Shown here: piece after piece, positions 26,217 through 35,372 of the stretch
Layout: each line of letters begins with the position of its first letter
Position numbering within the stretch: the stretch's first letter is position 1
Assembly: GCA_016718605.1 (NCBI GenBank)
Contig: JADKCY010000002.1
Location: 992,001-1,056,000 of the forward strand
Direction of reading: 5' to 3'
DNA length: 64,000 bases
DNA from: Lysobacterales bacterium
Lineage (GTDB): Bacteria > Pseudomonadota > Gammaproteobacteria > Xanthomonadales > Xanthomonadaceae
The notes under the pieces: model-generated
The model's input: the letters and a program-made list of their open reading frames with translations, nothing else
What the model was told of the DNA's origin: nothing
Database searches by the model: none
Position numbers and translations under genes: made by a program

Positions 26217-29090
26217 ATGCGTCGTCATTTCGGCCAAGCGGCACTATTGTGCCTCGTCTTTTCCATCGCACCCAGCGCACAGGCGCTGACCGAAGTCACT
26301 GGCTTTGGCAGCAACCCGGGCAACCTGAAGATGTTCAAGTTCGTCCCGAGTGGCCTGCCTGCCAATGCGCCATTGGTGGTCGCGCTGCACGGCTGTGCGC
26401 AAAGCGCGGCAGCCTATGATGCCGAGACCGGCTGGGAGGCCTTGGCCAATCGCTGGAAGTTTGCTCTGCTGTTGCCGCAGCAACAAAGCGGCAACAACTC
26501 GTCGAGTTGCTTCAACTGGTTCGAGGCGGGTGACATCGCGCGCGGCAGTGGCGAGGCGTTGTCGATCAAGCAGATGGTGGATCGCATGCGCAGCGATCAC
26601 GCCACCGATGCGACACGCAGCTATGTTACTGGCCTGTCGGCCGGCGGTGGGATGACCGCCGTGATGTTGGCGACATATCCCGACGTGTTTGCCGGAGGCG
26701 CCATCGTCGCAGGCATTCCCTACAACTGCGGCACCGGGGTCAGTGCGGCGTTTTCCTGCATGAACCCCGGCAGTGATCTCAGCCCCACCCAATGGGGCAA
26801 CAAGGTGCGCGCCGCCAGCAGCCATAGCGGGTCTTGGCCCATCGTGTCGATCTGGCACGGCGATGCCGACACCACGGTGCGACCAGTCAACTTGACCGAG
26901 AGCATGGAGCAATGGACCAACGTCCACGGCATTGACCAGACCGCAGATCTGCAGGACACCCTCGGCGGTTATCCGCACAAGGTCTACAAAGATGCGGCGG
27001 GTGTGCCCAAGGTAGAAACCGTACTGATTACCGGCATGGGTCACGGCACGCCGGTTGATCCCGGCACGGGCGAAGCCCAATGCGGCACGGCGGGCGCCTA
27101 CATCCTCGATGTCAACCTGTGTTCCAGTTACTACATCGGCCGCTTCTGGGGCCTGGACAATCTCGACAATGTGCCGCCCAGCGTGAGTCTCAGCGCGCCT
27201 TCGGCAGGCGCTGCGGTGAGCGGCTCGGTGACGGTCAGCGCGAATGCCAGTGATGCCGTGGGCGTGGCGCAGGTGGAGTTCCTGCTCGATGGCATGCTGC
27301 TCGGCAGCGATGCCAGTGCGCCGTATTCGGTGATCTGGAACAGCGCGACATCCGCCAATGGCAGCCACATCCTGCAAGCACGCGCGACCGATCTGGCAGG
27401 CAATGTCGCCAGCTCTTCCGCGATTTCGGTGAGCGTCAGCGGTGGTGTCAGCGATACCAGTGCCCCAACGGTTGATCTGGTGTTCCCCTCGCCCGGTGCG
27501 ACCTTGTCCGGCACGGTCACCCTGTCCGCCGATGCCAATGACAACTTCGGCGTGACCGAGGTCACCTTCCTGCTCGACGGCGCGGTGCTGGGGACAGGAA
27601 ACCGCAGTGCGCAGGCCGGACCCTGGACCCTCGACTGGAATACCACCAGCACGTCCAACGGATCGCACAGCTTGAGCGTGCAGGCGCGCGATGCCGCGGG
27701 CAATGTCGGCAGTGATTCCGCCACCAGCATCACCGTCACCCAGAATCTACCCGCCTTGGATGAGACTTTCTCGAACCGCGACAACGCCGGCGACTACACC
27801 GACAGCACAGGCTGGAGCGGCAGTTTCGTCGCCAATGCCGCCAACGCGACGGCATCGATCAGCGGCAGCCAATCCGCCTACGGCGCCGCCTCGTCAGGCC
27901 TGAGTTGTTCCACCGGTCTGAAAACCCAGTTCTTCACCCGCAGCGTCACCCTTGGCGCCAATCCGCGCCTCAGCTACGCCCGCCTGCTGAACCTCAAGGC
28001 CAATACCAACAGCAGCTACAGCGCCTACTTCAAGGTGCTGGTGAACGGCGCCCTGGTCGATCAACAGAGCGTCAGCAATAGCACGTATGTCGACAGTGCC
28101 TGGCAGCGTCGCGAAGACATCAGTCTGTCGACCTACGCGAACCAGACAGTCACCCTGCGCTTCGAAGTCGGTGCCAACGCGAATGTCTGTCTGGAAGCCT
28201 GGGCGCGCGCCAACATCGATGACATTCGCATTGCCAACGCGCAACAGGATGCCGATGTCACGCCGCCGACGGTCAACCTCACCGCGCCAGTGAACGGCAG
28301 CACGGTCAGCGGCACGGCCACACTCAGTGCGACAGCCAGCGACGGCACCAGCGTCAGCAAGGTCGAGTTCTACGCCAATGGCAGTCTGCTGGGCAGCGAT
28401 ACCGAAGCGCCATTCAGCCTGAGCTGGAACAGTGCCAGCGTCGCCAACGGCAGCTACGCGCTGATGGCCAAGGCCTACGATCCGGCAGGCAATGTCGGCA
28501 GTGATGACGACACGCAGGTCACGGTAAGCAACGGCGGCACTGGCGGCACACAAGTGCTCAGTTTCAGCAGCGAAGACGCCAACGACGGCTACATCAAGGC
28601 CAATGCGGACGGCTCCAGCCCAGCCATTGGCACGCTCGAGTCATCCTTGGGTCTGGCACTGGGACGCGGCAGCGACAGCAAGTACAACCGCGCGATGCTG
28701 TCCTTCGACACCTCGACGCTACCCGACAACGCGGTGATTCTGTCAGCCAGTCTCAGCGTGACCTATCGCAGTGGCTCCGGTGATCCGTGGGCCAGTCCCG
28801 CAGGCAACACCTTGGTGATCGACGTGATCAATGGATGCCTGGGCGGCTGCGGCGTTGAAACCAGCGACTACGCCGCCACAGCCAGCGCCAGCGCGGTCGC
28901 CGAACTGCTCAAGTTCACCAACGGCACACAGAACAGCAGCGCCTTCAACAGCAGCGGGCTTGGTGCAATCAACCGCAGCGGCCGCACCCAACTCAAACTC
29001 CGCTTCAGCGCCAATCCCACGGCGACGCGTTACGTGACGATCAATGGCGCCACCGCCGCGACCTTGCGGGTGGAGTATCAGGTGCCGTAG
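26217..29090 (+). CDS. Secreted PHB-depolymerase-family esterase with Ig-like repeats
   Basis: A 957-residue exported protein; the start at 26217 has GGGGAGAGGA just upstream and gives a 23-residue signal peptide. Residues ~30-300 form the catalytic domain of the LpqC/PhaZ-like esterase family: oxyanion HGCAQ, nucleophile Ser141 in GLSAGGG, acid Asp in HGDADTTV and His276 in GMGHGTP. Then come Ig-like domains at about 308-400 and 405-505 (PSVSLSAPSAG..., VEFLLDGMLLGSD), a Cys-containing beta-sandwich of about 150 residues, a third Ig-like domain at about 670-762 and a C-terminal ~190-residue jelly-roll (RAMLSFDTSTLP, like DNRLRE domains). Likely acts on an extracellular polyester or on acylated polysaccharide; the repeats probably bind substrate or surface. 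Confidence 0.85.
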   Translation: MRRHFGQAALLCLVFSIAPSAQALTEVTGFGSNPGNLKMFKFVPSGLPANAPLVVALHGCAQSAAAYDAETGWEALANRWKFALLLPQQQSGNNSSSCFNWFEAGDIARGSGEALSIKQMVDRMRSDHATDATRSYVTGLSAGGGMTAVMLATYPDVFAGGAIVAGIPYNCGTGVSAAFSCMNPGSDLSPTQWGNKVRAASSHSGSWPIVSIWHGDADTTVRPVNLTESMEQWTNVHGIDQTADLQDTLGGYPHKVYKDAAGVPKVETVLITGMGHGTPVDPGTGEAQCGTAGAYILDVNLCSSYYIGRFWGLDNLDNVPPSVSLSAPSAGAAVSGSVTVSANASDAVGVAQVEFLLDGMLLGSDASAPYSVIWNSATSANGSHILQARATDLAGNVASSSAISVSVSGGVSDTSAPTVDLVFPSPGATLSGTVTLSADANDNFGVTEVTFLLDGAVLGTGNRSAQAGPWTLDWNTTSTSNGSHSLSVQARDAAGNVGSDSATSITVTQNLPALDETFSNRDNAGDYTDSTGWSGSFVANAANATASISGSQSAYGAASSGLSCSTGLKTQFFTRSVTLGANPRLSYARLLNLKANTNSSYSAYFKVLVNGALVDQQSVSNSTYVDSAWQRREDISLSTYANQTVTLRFEVGANANVCLEAWARANIDDIRIANAQQDADVTPPTVNLTAPVNGSTVSGTATLSATASDGTSVSKVEFYANGSLLGSDTEAPFSLSWNSASVANGSYALMAKAYDPAGNVGSDDDTQVTVSNGGTGGTQVLSFSSEDANDGYIKANADGSSPAIGTLESSLGLALGRGSDSKYNRAMLSFDTSTLPDNAVILSASLSVTYRSGSGDPWASPAGNTLVIDVINGCLGGCGVETSDYAATASASAVAELLKFTNGTQNSSAFNSSGLGAINRSGRTQLKLRFSANPTATRYVTINGATAATLRVEYQVP

Positions 29091-29101
29091 TCAACTCGGG
29101 T

Positions 29102-29133
29102 CGATCCGTACGCATCACACAGTGTACGGATCG
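29102..29133. terminator. Stem-loop between convergent esterase and metB genes
   Basis: A perfect 10-bp stem CGATCCGTAC / GTACGGATCG with a 12-base loop lies 12 bases after the esterase stop and 16 bases before the metB stop. There is no T-run, so it may work in both directions as a weak or Rho-assisted terminator. Confidence 0.5.
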
Positions 29134-29149
29134 GCTTGGTTGGAATGAT

Positions 29150-30319
29150 TTACGCAGCCAGTGTTTGCTCAGCTCTCGCCAGAGCGCATTGCAAATCCGA
29201 CAACAAATCCGAAGCCGCTTCAATGCCGATGGACAGGCGCAGCAGGCCGTCGGTGATGCCGGCTTGTGCGCGCGCTTCGGCGCTCATCGCGGCATGGGTC
29301 ATGGTCGCGGGATGGGCGACCAGGCTTTCGACGCCACCCAGCGATTCGGCAAGGGTGAAGTAGCGGAGGCCATCGAGGAAGGCACGCACGCCGGCTTCGC
29401 CGCCCGCCAGTTCGAACGAGATCATCGCGCCCGCGTGGCGCTGCTGACGTTGCGCCAGCGCATGTCCGGGGTGACTGCTGAGGCCGGGATAGTGCACGCG
29501 ATGAACTGCCGGGTGACGATCCAGCACCTCGGCGATGGCTTCGGCATTTTCGCAATGGACGCGCAGGCGCGGCTCCAGCGTGCGCAGGCCGCGTAGGGTG
29601 AGGAAGCTATCGAAGGGGCTTCCGGTCAGACCCAGCGCATTGGCCCACCAAGTCAATTCTTGATGCAGTTCGGCATTGGCGGCGATCACCGCGCCGCCCA
29701 CCACGTCACTATGACCGTTGATGTACTTGGTCGTGGAATGCAGCACCAAATCGGCGCCGAGGCGAATCGGTTGCTGCAAGGCAGGCGAGAGAAAGGTGTT
29801 GTCGACCAGTGCCAGTGCACCCGCGCGATGCGCCGCGTCGATGACAAAGCGGAGATCGGTGATGCGCAGAAGCGGGTTGCTCGGCGTCTCGATCCAGACC
29901 AGCCGAGGATTGAGCGCGAGTGCGTCGGTGAGCTGGCGCGGGCAGGTCAAGTCCACCACGCTCAGTTCGAAATGGCCTTTCTTTGCCAGCGCATTGAACA
30001 AACGCCAACTGCCGCCATAGCAATCATGCGGCACCACCAGGCGGTCGCTGGGCTGCAACAGATTCAGCACCAGCGTGATCGCGGCCATGCCACTGGCGGT
30101 CACCACGGCACCTGCGCCACCTTCGAGTTCGGCCAGTGCGTCGGCCAGCAAGTCGCGCGTGGGATTGCCACTGCGGGTGTAGTCGTACTGGCGCTTTTGC
30201 TCGAACCCGGCAAAGCTGAAATTGCTCGACAACACGATGGGCGGCACGACCGCCCCGAAGGCGCTGTCACGATCAATGCCCGCACGGGCGGCCAGGGTGG
30301 CGGAATGCGGTGTGCTCAT
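29150..30319 (-). CDS. metB: Cystathionine gamma-synthase-type PLP enzyme MetB
   Basis: A 389-residue Cys/Met-metabolism PLP enzyme of full length. The tetrameric-interface YTRSGNPTR, VTASGMAAI, WIETPSNP, VDNTF and the PLP lysine in HSTTKYINGHSD are all present. It joins O-succinyl (or O-acetyl) homoserine with cysteine to give cystathionine. Its ATG overlaps the stop of metX as ATGA, so the two are coupled and the upstream SAM-I riboswitch should control both. A cystathionine gamma-lyase or sulfhydrylase role cannot be excluded by sequence alone, but the metX partner favours biosynthesis. Confidence 0.92.
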   Translation of the reverse strand: MSTPHSATLAARAGIDRDSAFGAVVPPIVLSSNFSFAGFEQKRQYDYTRSGNPTRDLLADALAELEGGAGAVVTASGMAAITLVLNLLQPSDRLVVPHDCYGGSWRLFNALAKKGHFELSVVDLTCPRQLTDALALNPRLVWIETPSNPLLRITDLRFVIDAAHRAGALALVDNTFLSPALQQPIRLGADLVLHSTTKYINGHSDVVGGAVIAANAELHQELTWWANALGLTGSPFDSFLTLRGLRTLEPRLRVHCENAEAIAEVLDRHPAVHRVHYPGLSSHPGHALAQRQQRHAGAMISFELAGGEAGVRAFLDGLRYFTLAESLGGVESLVAHPATMTHAAMSAEARAQAGITDGLLRLSIGIEAASDLLSDLQCALARAEQTLAA

Positions 30320-31371
30320 GCGGCGATCTCCGAGCTATCGTTCTGCAGGGCGCGGTGCAGCAGTGCATCCACGTGGTCGATTTCTTTCAGGAAGGCGTCG
30401 TGGCCGTAGCGCGATGCAATGATCTCGATCTCGCACGGCGCTGCCACCTCGGCGGCGCAAGCCGCCATCAGTTCAACCGGCGCCAACCAGTCGCCTTCGA
30501 CAGCGAGGAATTGGCAAGGCACGCGAATCTGCGTCGGCGCGATGACATGCAAGTCGATCGACTCGGACAGACGCAGGAATGCGGTGGCGCTCCACTGCGC
30601 CGCATAGCGTTGTCCGCAGTGCTGCAGGTAGTCTTCAGACGCACAGTGCACGCGGCCACTGCGCAACTCTGCGGGCTGATCAAAGCGTTCGGAAAACTCA
30701 TTGGGACTCCGATAGCTCAGCATCGCCAATTGCCGCGCCAGCGACAGCCCCACCGCATCGGCACATTGGGTTTGTCCCAGCGTCACGACCTGCCGCTGCA
30801 GTGCACGAAATGCGCTGGCGAATGGCGAAGGCCGATGCGCGGCGGACAGACACAGCAGACGTCCCAGGCGTTGCCGGTGCCGAATGGCGAACTGCTGGCC
30901 TACCATGCCGCCATACGAGGCACCCACGAACGCCTGCAGGAAGCGAATACCCAGTCGATCCAGCGCGTAGGCAATCGCATCGGCCTGATCGGCACTGTCG
31001 ATGGGCACATCGAGTTGACCATCCGCACCCAGCCAGTCACAGGCCAGCAGGCAGCAGCGCCGTGGATCAAGTGCGCGCGGGCTGCCGATCACGTCTTGCC
31101 ACCAACCGGGCGCGCTGTCGACGGCGTTGGCGCAAACATGCCCATGCGACGAGATACCGCCCGCGAGCCACACGGCGGGGAGGCTGAGATCCCCTGTCCA
31201 TTCCACCCGCAAGCGCACGCGCCGCATGCCGACATGCCGCAGGTTCAAATCCAATTCGAACTGCTCACTTCCTGCCGACAGGCGTGGCAATTTAGACACC
31301 AGAGACGGCAGCGAACAGTCAGAAGCCAAAGCGGAATCCGATGACGCGACGCAGACAGCGGAGAAAGACAT
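30316..31371 (-). CDS. metX: Homoserine O-acyltransferase MetX-like (alpha/beta hydrolase)
   Basis: A 351-residue protein that activates homoserine for methionine synthesis. The nucleophile motif is GASYGGM, the acid lies near VEGDWLAP and the His in YGHDAFL, the order of MetX. WLAGGISSHGH, CDWLGADG and SLARQLAMLSYRSP match the shorter MetX form found beside metB in Xanthomonas relatives, where the acyl group is reported as succinyl. The ATG at 31371 has GGAG eight bases upstream; the frame is open to a TTG at 31407. Expression is very likely controlled by the SAM-I riboswitch in its leader. Confidence 0.88.
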   Translation of the reverse strand: MSFSAVCVASSDSALASDCSLPSLVSKLPRLSAGSEQFELDLNLRHVGMRRVRLRVEWTGDLSLPAVWLAGGISSHGHVCANAVDSAPGWWQDVIGSPRALDPRRCCLLACDWLGADGQLDVPIDSADQADAIAYALDRLGIRFLQAFVGASYGGMVGQQFAIRHRQRLGRLLCLSAAHRPSPFASAFRALQRQVVTLGQTQCADAVGLSLARQLAMLSYRSPNEFSERFDQPAELRSGRVHCASEDYLQHCGQRYAAQWSATAFLRLSESIDLHVIAPTQIRVPCQFLAVEGDWLAPVELMAACAAEVAAPCEIEIIASRYGHDAFLKEIDHVDALLHRALQNDSSEIAA

Positions 31372-31432
31372 CGCAACACTCCAGAAAGCGACCCGAAACC
31401 ATCGCAATCCAGCAGCGGCGGAACACGTTCAT
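31319..31432 (-). other. Short leader ORF overlapping the metX start
   Basis: A 37-codon frame beginning with ATG 21 bases after the riboswitch and ending 53 bases inside metX in another frame. It would encode a basic, Cys- and Phe-containing peptide (RRCWIAM, LECCDVFLRC). It has no clear ribosome site of its own. It could couple or compete with metX translation, or be fortuitous. Confidence 0.3.
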
Positions 31433-31453
31433 GTCGGCGTCGACGACGTCACA

Positions 31454-31589
31454 TGCACATCTTCCGGAGGACACGGGTGCGCAATTTCGGCACCCGCATC
31501 CACCGCAGGATTTGGCACCTGCTGGACGTCTAACGTCCGCAGGTTGCCTCGGCATCACAGGGCCAGTCCCTCCGCCGATCTCGATGGCA
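31454..31589 (-). promoter_or_regulatory. SAM-I (S-box) riboswitch upstream of metX-metB
   Basis: The minus strand carries the S-box consensus in order: ATCGAGA, GGAGGGACTGGCCC, TGATGCC, GGCAACC, then GGTGCCAAATCCTGC and a closing GGAAGATG. P1 is formed by TGCCATC (31589-31583) and GATGTGCA (31461-31454) with one bulged T. The P3 pair is GACG-TTA-GACGTC-like and P4 is CGGGTGCcgaaattgcGCACCCG. Known role: binding S-adenosylmethionine lowers expression of methionine genes. No strong terminator follows before metX, so control of translation initiation is more likely than attenuation. Confidence 0.93.
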
Positions 31590-31594
31590 GGCGC

Positions 31595-31623
31595 AGTCTG
31601 CCCACGGATGTTCGTGTTGTCAA
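31595..31623 (-). promoter_or_regulatory. Promoter of the riboswitch-metX-metB transcript
   Basis: TTGACA (31623-31618), 17-base spacer, CAGACT (31600-31595). The -35 is a perfect consensus and the -10 matches three of six. Initiation about seven bases downstream would place +1 at the first base pairs of the riboswitch P1 helix, which agrees well with the aptamer boundary found independently. Confidence 0.5.
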
Positions 31624-31670
31624 TCGCTTTATGCGTATGAAGCGATATATACGATCAGCAACAAGACGCT

Positions 31671-31700
31671 GCACACCGCAGACTGCCACCTGCGGCGTGC
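31671..31700 (-). terminator. Hairpin just after hflC
   Basis: An 11-bp stem (GCACGCCGCAG / CTGCGGTGTGC, one G-T pair) with an 8-base loop starts eight bases after the hflC stop. No T-run follows. It probably separates the hflKC transcript from the riboswitch unit. Confidence 0.5.
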
Positions 31701-31707
31701 ATCGTCG

Positions 31708-32649
31708 TCAACGTTTGCGTGTGCTCTCGATGTAGCGGAAGTAGTCTGCATCGCCATCGATCATCAGCGTGGTGTTCTCGCCCATGCTGCGATAGCTTTC
31801 CAAGGTCCGCATGAAGGCGAAGAACTCAGGGTCCGCGCCGTAGGCTTCGCCGTAAATTTTGGTCGCTTCGGCATCGGCCTTGCCGCGAATTTCGGCAGCT
31901 TGACGCTCAGCCTCGGAGCTGATGGTGCGCAACTCGCGGCCCATCTGACCGAGGATTTCCTGACTCTTGCCCATCCCTTCCGAGCGGAAGCGCTCGGCGA
32001 TACTCTGGCGCTCGGAGATCATCCGACTCTCCACTTGACGACGCACACTGTCGATGTAGTTGATGCGTTTGATGCGCACATCGACCAACTCGATGCCAAG
32101 CTCCGGCATTTGCTTGGCGGCGGCGGCCAGCATTTCCTGCTCCAGACGTTCGCGGCCTTTCTTGGGCTTGTCCAAGGCGACATCGGCAGGCACGGCTGCG
32201 CCGGGTTCAATGGCTGCGTCGTCCACGTCCCAATCGCGTGAACGCACGATTTCCTCAAGATGCGTACCCGAGACGATATCGCGAGCCACCGAATCGATGA
32301 TGTCATCCAGACGGGTGCGTGCACCCGCCTCGTCGCGCACCGATCGGAGAAACTGCAGCGGATCGGCGATTCGCCAACGCGCCGTGGTATCGACGATCAC
32401 AAACTCGCGACCCAGGGTCGGAATCTGGCTGATGTCGCCATCCCAGGCCAGCAGACGCCGATCAAAGCGCCGCACATCCTGAATGAAAGGCGTTTTGAAA
32501 TGGAGGCCGGGTTCGCTGATCGCCTCGCCAACCGGCTCGCCGAACTGCACGACGATGGCCTGTTCAGCCTGATCCACCACGAAGATCGCATTCCAACCCA
32601 AGAACAAGGTTACGGCGATCACGATGCCACCCAATCCTGCCAGTTTCAT
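31708..32649 (-). CDS. hflC: FtsH protease modulator HflC
   Basis: A 313-residue SPFH/prohibitin-family membrane protein. One N-terminal transmembrane helix (about residues 5-24) leads into a periplasmic SPFH domain (VVQFGEPVG, PGLHFKTPFIQDV, RRFDRRLLAWDG), then a coiled coil with the RIKRINYIDSVRRQVESRM and EAERQAAEIRGKADAEATKIYGEA-type segments. With HflK it forms the large cage around FtsH. Length and the ATGA overlap with hflK confirm the pair. The usual hfq/hflX neighbours are not upstream here. Confidence 0.95.
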   Translation of the reverse strand: MKLAGLGGIVIAVTLFLGWNAIFVVDQAEQAIVVQFGEPVGEAISEPGLHFKTPFIQDVRRFDRRLLAWDGDISQIPTLGREFVIVDTTARWRIADPLQFLRSVRDEAGARTRLDDIIDSVARDIVSGTHLEEIVRSRDWDVDDAAIEPGAAVPADVALDKPKKGRERLEQEMLAAAAKQMPELGIELVDVRIKRINYIDSVRRQVESRMISERQSIAERFRSEGMGKSQEILGQMGRELRTISSEAERQAAEIRGKADAEATKIYGEAYGADPEFFAFMRTLESYRSMGENTTLMIDGDADYFRYIESTRKR

Positions 32650-33668
32650 TTCGCACCTCCCTGACTCGGCTGCGCGTCGCGCAGGTTCAACAACGGTACT
32701 GGTGGTATCTGCCCGTCCTGCGTGACGATCACACTGCCGACGTTCGGCAATACGGTTCCCAAGGCTTCCAGATACATCCGCGTGCGCGTCACGTCCGGCG
32801 CGGCGCGGTATTCGGCGAGGATGGACCGGAATCGCGCGGTCTCACCGAGCGCACCATTGACACGCTCGGTGGCATAACCCTCGGCTTCCGCGATCACCCG
32901 GCTGGCTTGACCCTGGGCCAGCGGCAATTGCTGATTCGCCTGCTTGGTGGCTTCATTGATCATCCGTTCGCGCTCCTGACGCGCTTCGTTGACCTCGTTA
33001 AAGGCGGGTTGCACGGCGCTCGGCGGCACCACGTCCTGCAACTCGACTGTCACGATGTGAATGCCGGTGTCGTAGCGCTCCATCGCTGCTTGCAGCTCGT
33101 CACGCACCATGGTGGAAATTTCCACGCGCGCCGTGGTCAGCACTTCGCTGCCAAGGCGATTGCCCACAGCACGACGCATCACCGACTCACTGATGTCGCG
33201 CAGCGTTCGCACCGGCTCACGCATCGAGTACAGGAACTTGATCGGATCGCCAATGCGGTACTGCACCACCCATTCCGCATCGATCATGTTGAGGTCGCCC
33301 GAGAGCATCAAGGACTCGTCCGGGAACTCTTCGTTGGAATATTGCGTGCGCTCGTCACCACCCACGCTGCGAAACCCGAACTCCTCCTTCAACACGCGTT
33401 CGGTGGCCACAATCTGGACCCGATCAATGCCGAACGGCAGCTTGAAATGCAGTCCAGGATCAGAAATGCCCACGACTTCACCGAAGCGCTTGACCACCGC
33501 GCGTTCCTCCGGCTGCACGGTGTAGTAGAGGCTACTGACACCCCACAAGGCCAGCAGCGCGACCACGCCCACGCCTACCCATGACGTTGGCAAGCGCCCC
33601 GCAGGGCCTGAACCGGAGGGCTTACCTCCCCCAAACAGGGCCTCGACGACCTGACGATGATTACTCAT
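32646..33668 (-). CDS. hflK: FtsH protease modulator HflK
   Basis: A 340-residue SPFH protein. The start at 33668 has GGAGG ten bases upstream. A Gly-rich cytoplasmic N-terminus (FGGGKPSGSGPAG) precedes the transmembrane helix at about 30-50, then YTVQPEERAVVKRFG, PGLHFKLPFGID and the long coiled coil with VPPSAVQPAFNEVNEAR and EAEGYATERVNGA. The N-terminal segment is much shorter than in E. coli HflK, which is common in this lineage. Works with HflC on FtsH. Confidence 0.95.
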   Translation of the reverse strand: MSNHRQVVEALFGGGKPSGSGPAGRLPTSWVGVGVVALLALWGVSSLYYTVQPEERAVVKRFGEVVGISDPGLHFKLPFGIDRVQIVATERVLKEEFGFRSVGGDERTQYSNEEFPDESLMLSGDLNMIDAEWVVQYRIGDPIKFLYSMREPVRTLRDISESVMRRAVGNRLGSEVLTTARVEISTMVRDELQAAMERYDTGIHIVTVELQDVVPPSAVQPAFNEVNEARQERERMINEATKQANQQLPLAQGQASRVIAEAEGYATERVNGALGETARFRSILAEYRAAPDVTRTRMYLEALGTVLPNVGSVIVTQDGQIPPVPLLNLRDAQPSQGGAK

Positions 33669-33871
33669 AGTGCGCTCCTCCCTCACTCGTGATTGCACAG
33701 CATACGGATGTCGACTGACCGAATGTCGCCGGGACGTGAGCAGATCGCCCATGTGACAACGTCAGTACTGTGCGCTGACGCGCGCACGCTTGCGGCTCCG
33801 TATCCCGGTTTTCTGACCGCCCGGAACGGCGCCGTGTTTGCCCTGCCCCTACCCACCCCTGGAGATGCTTC

Positions 33872-35278
33872 ATGAATCACGACAAGATGCCCCGTGCTCG
33901 CCGCGCTTACCCATTGGCATCGCTGATCGCCATCGCGTTGTTCAACCCCGTGTCGGCGGCCGATCTCGAACTGCCCGCCACGCCCTTCGAGCCGAACGCC
34001 CAAGCGACCGTAGAGGCCATCGAACGCGGCCTGCAGAGTGATGATGCCTTCCGCTGGATGTCCGCAGCACAGCACCTCTCGCTGCTATTGGATCGTGAAG
34101 GCCCCGCTGCAATCACCTTTCAGCGCGTGTTGATCGCGCATCAGGATCAACTGACCATCGCGCTCGCCGAGGCATTGAACAAAGACGCGGGTCGATCATT
34201 GACCACCCGCTTGAAGGCGCTGGGTGGCGGTTCTGCCAGCGAGCTGACAGGCAAAACCATTGCGGGCGATCCGAACAGCTTCAGCAGCGAGCTCGATCTG
34301 ACCGCCCAAAGCGGCTGGCTAAGTCTGCCAACTCGCAGTGATCGGATTTACACCGTGCAGGTGCCCGAGTGCCATGGCGGCGCCTTGGCCATGTTGTCCG
34401 ATGCCGCTGGCAAAGCCATGAACGTGGAATCTGTCGATGCGGGCCTGCCCGGCCTCTTGACCTTCGCAGGCAAAGATCAGGCACAGATCCGCCTGCGCCT
34501 CTATCCCGCATCCCAGTGCGCGCCTTCGCAAACATTGAGTTGGTCTGCCTTCCCAACCAGCGGGCTACTGACCCCGAACAGCGCCGCCCAAGCTCATGTG
34601 ATCGAGCCAGATCGTGACTACAGAATGATCGCCACCCCATCGGCAGGCGTTTGGGTGCGATTTGCCGACAAGCTGGCTGGCACCTACACACTGGAGACCT
34701 CGAAGCTGCCAGCCGGAGTCGACACAATTCTGACGGCCTACAGTGCTGATAACCTCACTGAGGCTGCGGCAACCGACGACGATGGTGCTGGCGAACTGGC
34801 GTCGCGTCTTCAGTACGTGTCGTTCGGGCGCAGCCCGATGCTGTACCAAGCCACTTTGCTGTCCGGCTCGGGCGTGTTCTCGCTGCGCGCGAGCCGCGAG
34901 GAAACCCCGACGCTCACCATCAGTGACGAAGCACAGCCCATGCGTTTTGCCGGCGGTGATGTCATCTGGCGCAAGCTTGCGGTCAAGGCAGGTACCGCTT
35001 ATCGCATCCGCACGTCGGCAGCCGGCGACGATAGTATCGACACCGTACTGGCGGTGTACGACGGTGCAAGCGCCACCGCGGTCGCCGAGAACGATGACAA
35101 CGATGGCGACCTGTACGCCAGCCTCGACTATTTCGCCAGCGAAAACGGCGAGATCGTCCTGTCGGTGCGCGAACTCAGCGGCGGTGCAGGCGCCTTCGCT
35201 CTGCAGGTCAGCGAACTTCTGGAGAGCGGCGCCTGCCCCCCGGGCAATGTCTGCTTCAAACAACCCAAGAGCGACTGA
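33872..35278 (+). CDS. Secreted protein with PPC-like beta domains
   Basis: A 468-residue exported protein (signal peptide to about residue 29, ending VSAAD; GGAG upstream of the ATG). After an N-terminal helical region of about 100 residues come three beta-sandwich units; the last two each carry the pre-peptidase C-terminal (PPC) pattern VDTILTAYSAD...DDDGAG...SRLQYVSF and IDTVLAVYDGAS...NDDNDGDLYASLDYF. A Cys pair near the C-terminus (ACPPGNVCF) may form a disulfide. No catalytic domain is present, so it is probably a binding or structural exoprotein. Confidence 0.6.
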   Translation: MNHDKMPRARRAYPLASLIAIALFNPVSAADLELPATPFEPNAQATVEAIERGLQSDDAFRWMSAAQHLSLLLDREGPAAITFQRVLIAHQDQLTIALAEALNKDAGRSLTTRLKALGGGSASELTGKTIAGDPNSFSSELDLTAQSGWLSLPTRSDRIYTVQVPECHGGALAMLSDAAGKAMNVESVDAGLPGLLTFAGKDQAQIRLRLYPASQCAPSQTLSWSAFPTSGLLTPNSAAQAHVIEPDRDYRMIATPSAGVWVRFADKLAGTYTLETSKLPAGVDTILTAYSADNLTEAAATDDDGAGELASRLQYVSFGRSPMLYQATLLSGSGVFSLRASREETPTLTISDEAQPMRFAGGDVIWRKLAVKAGTAYRIRTSAAGDDSIDTVLAVYDGASATAVAENDDNDGDLYASLDYFASENGEIVLSVRELSGGAGAFALQVSELLESGACPPGNVCFKQPKSD

Positions 35279-35372
35279 ACGGAAACCGTGACGAAATTGG
35301 CATCACCAAACGCGCGTGGTCCCTACGCGACTGCTTGGCGCGATTCCGGCCCAGCGGAAGTCAACTAAGGTA

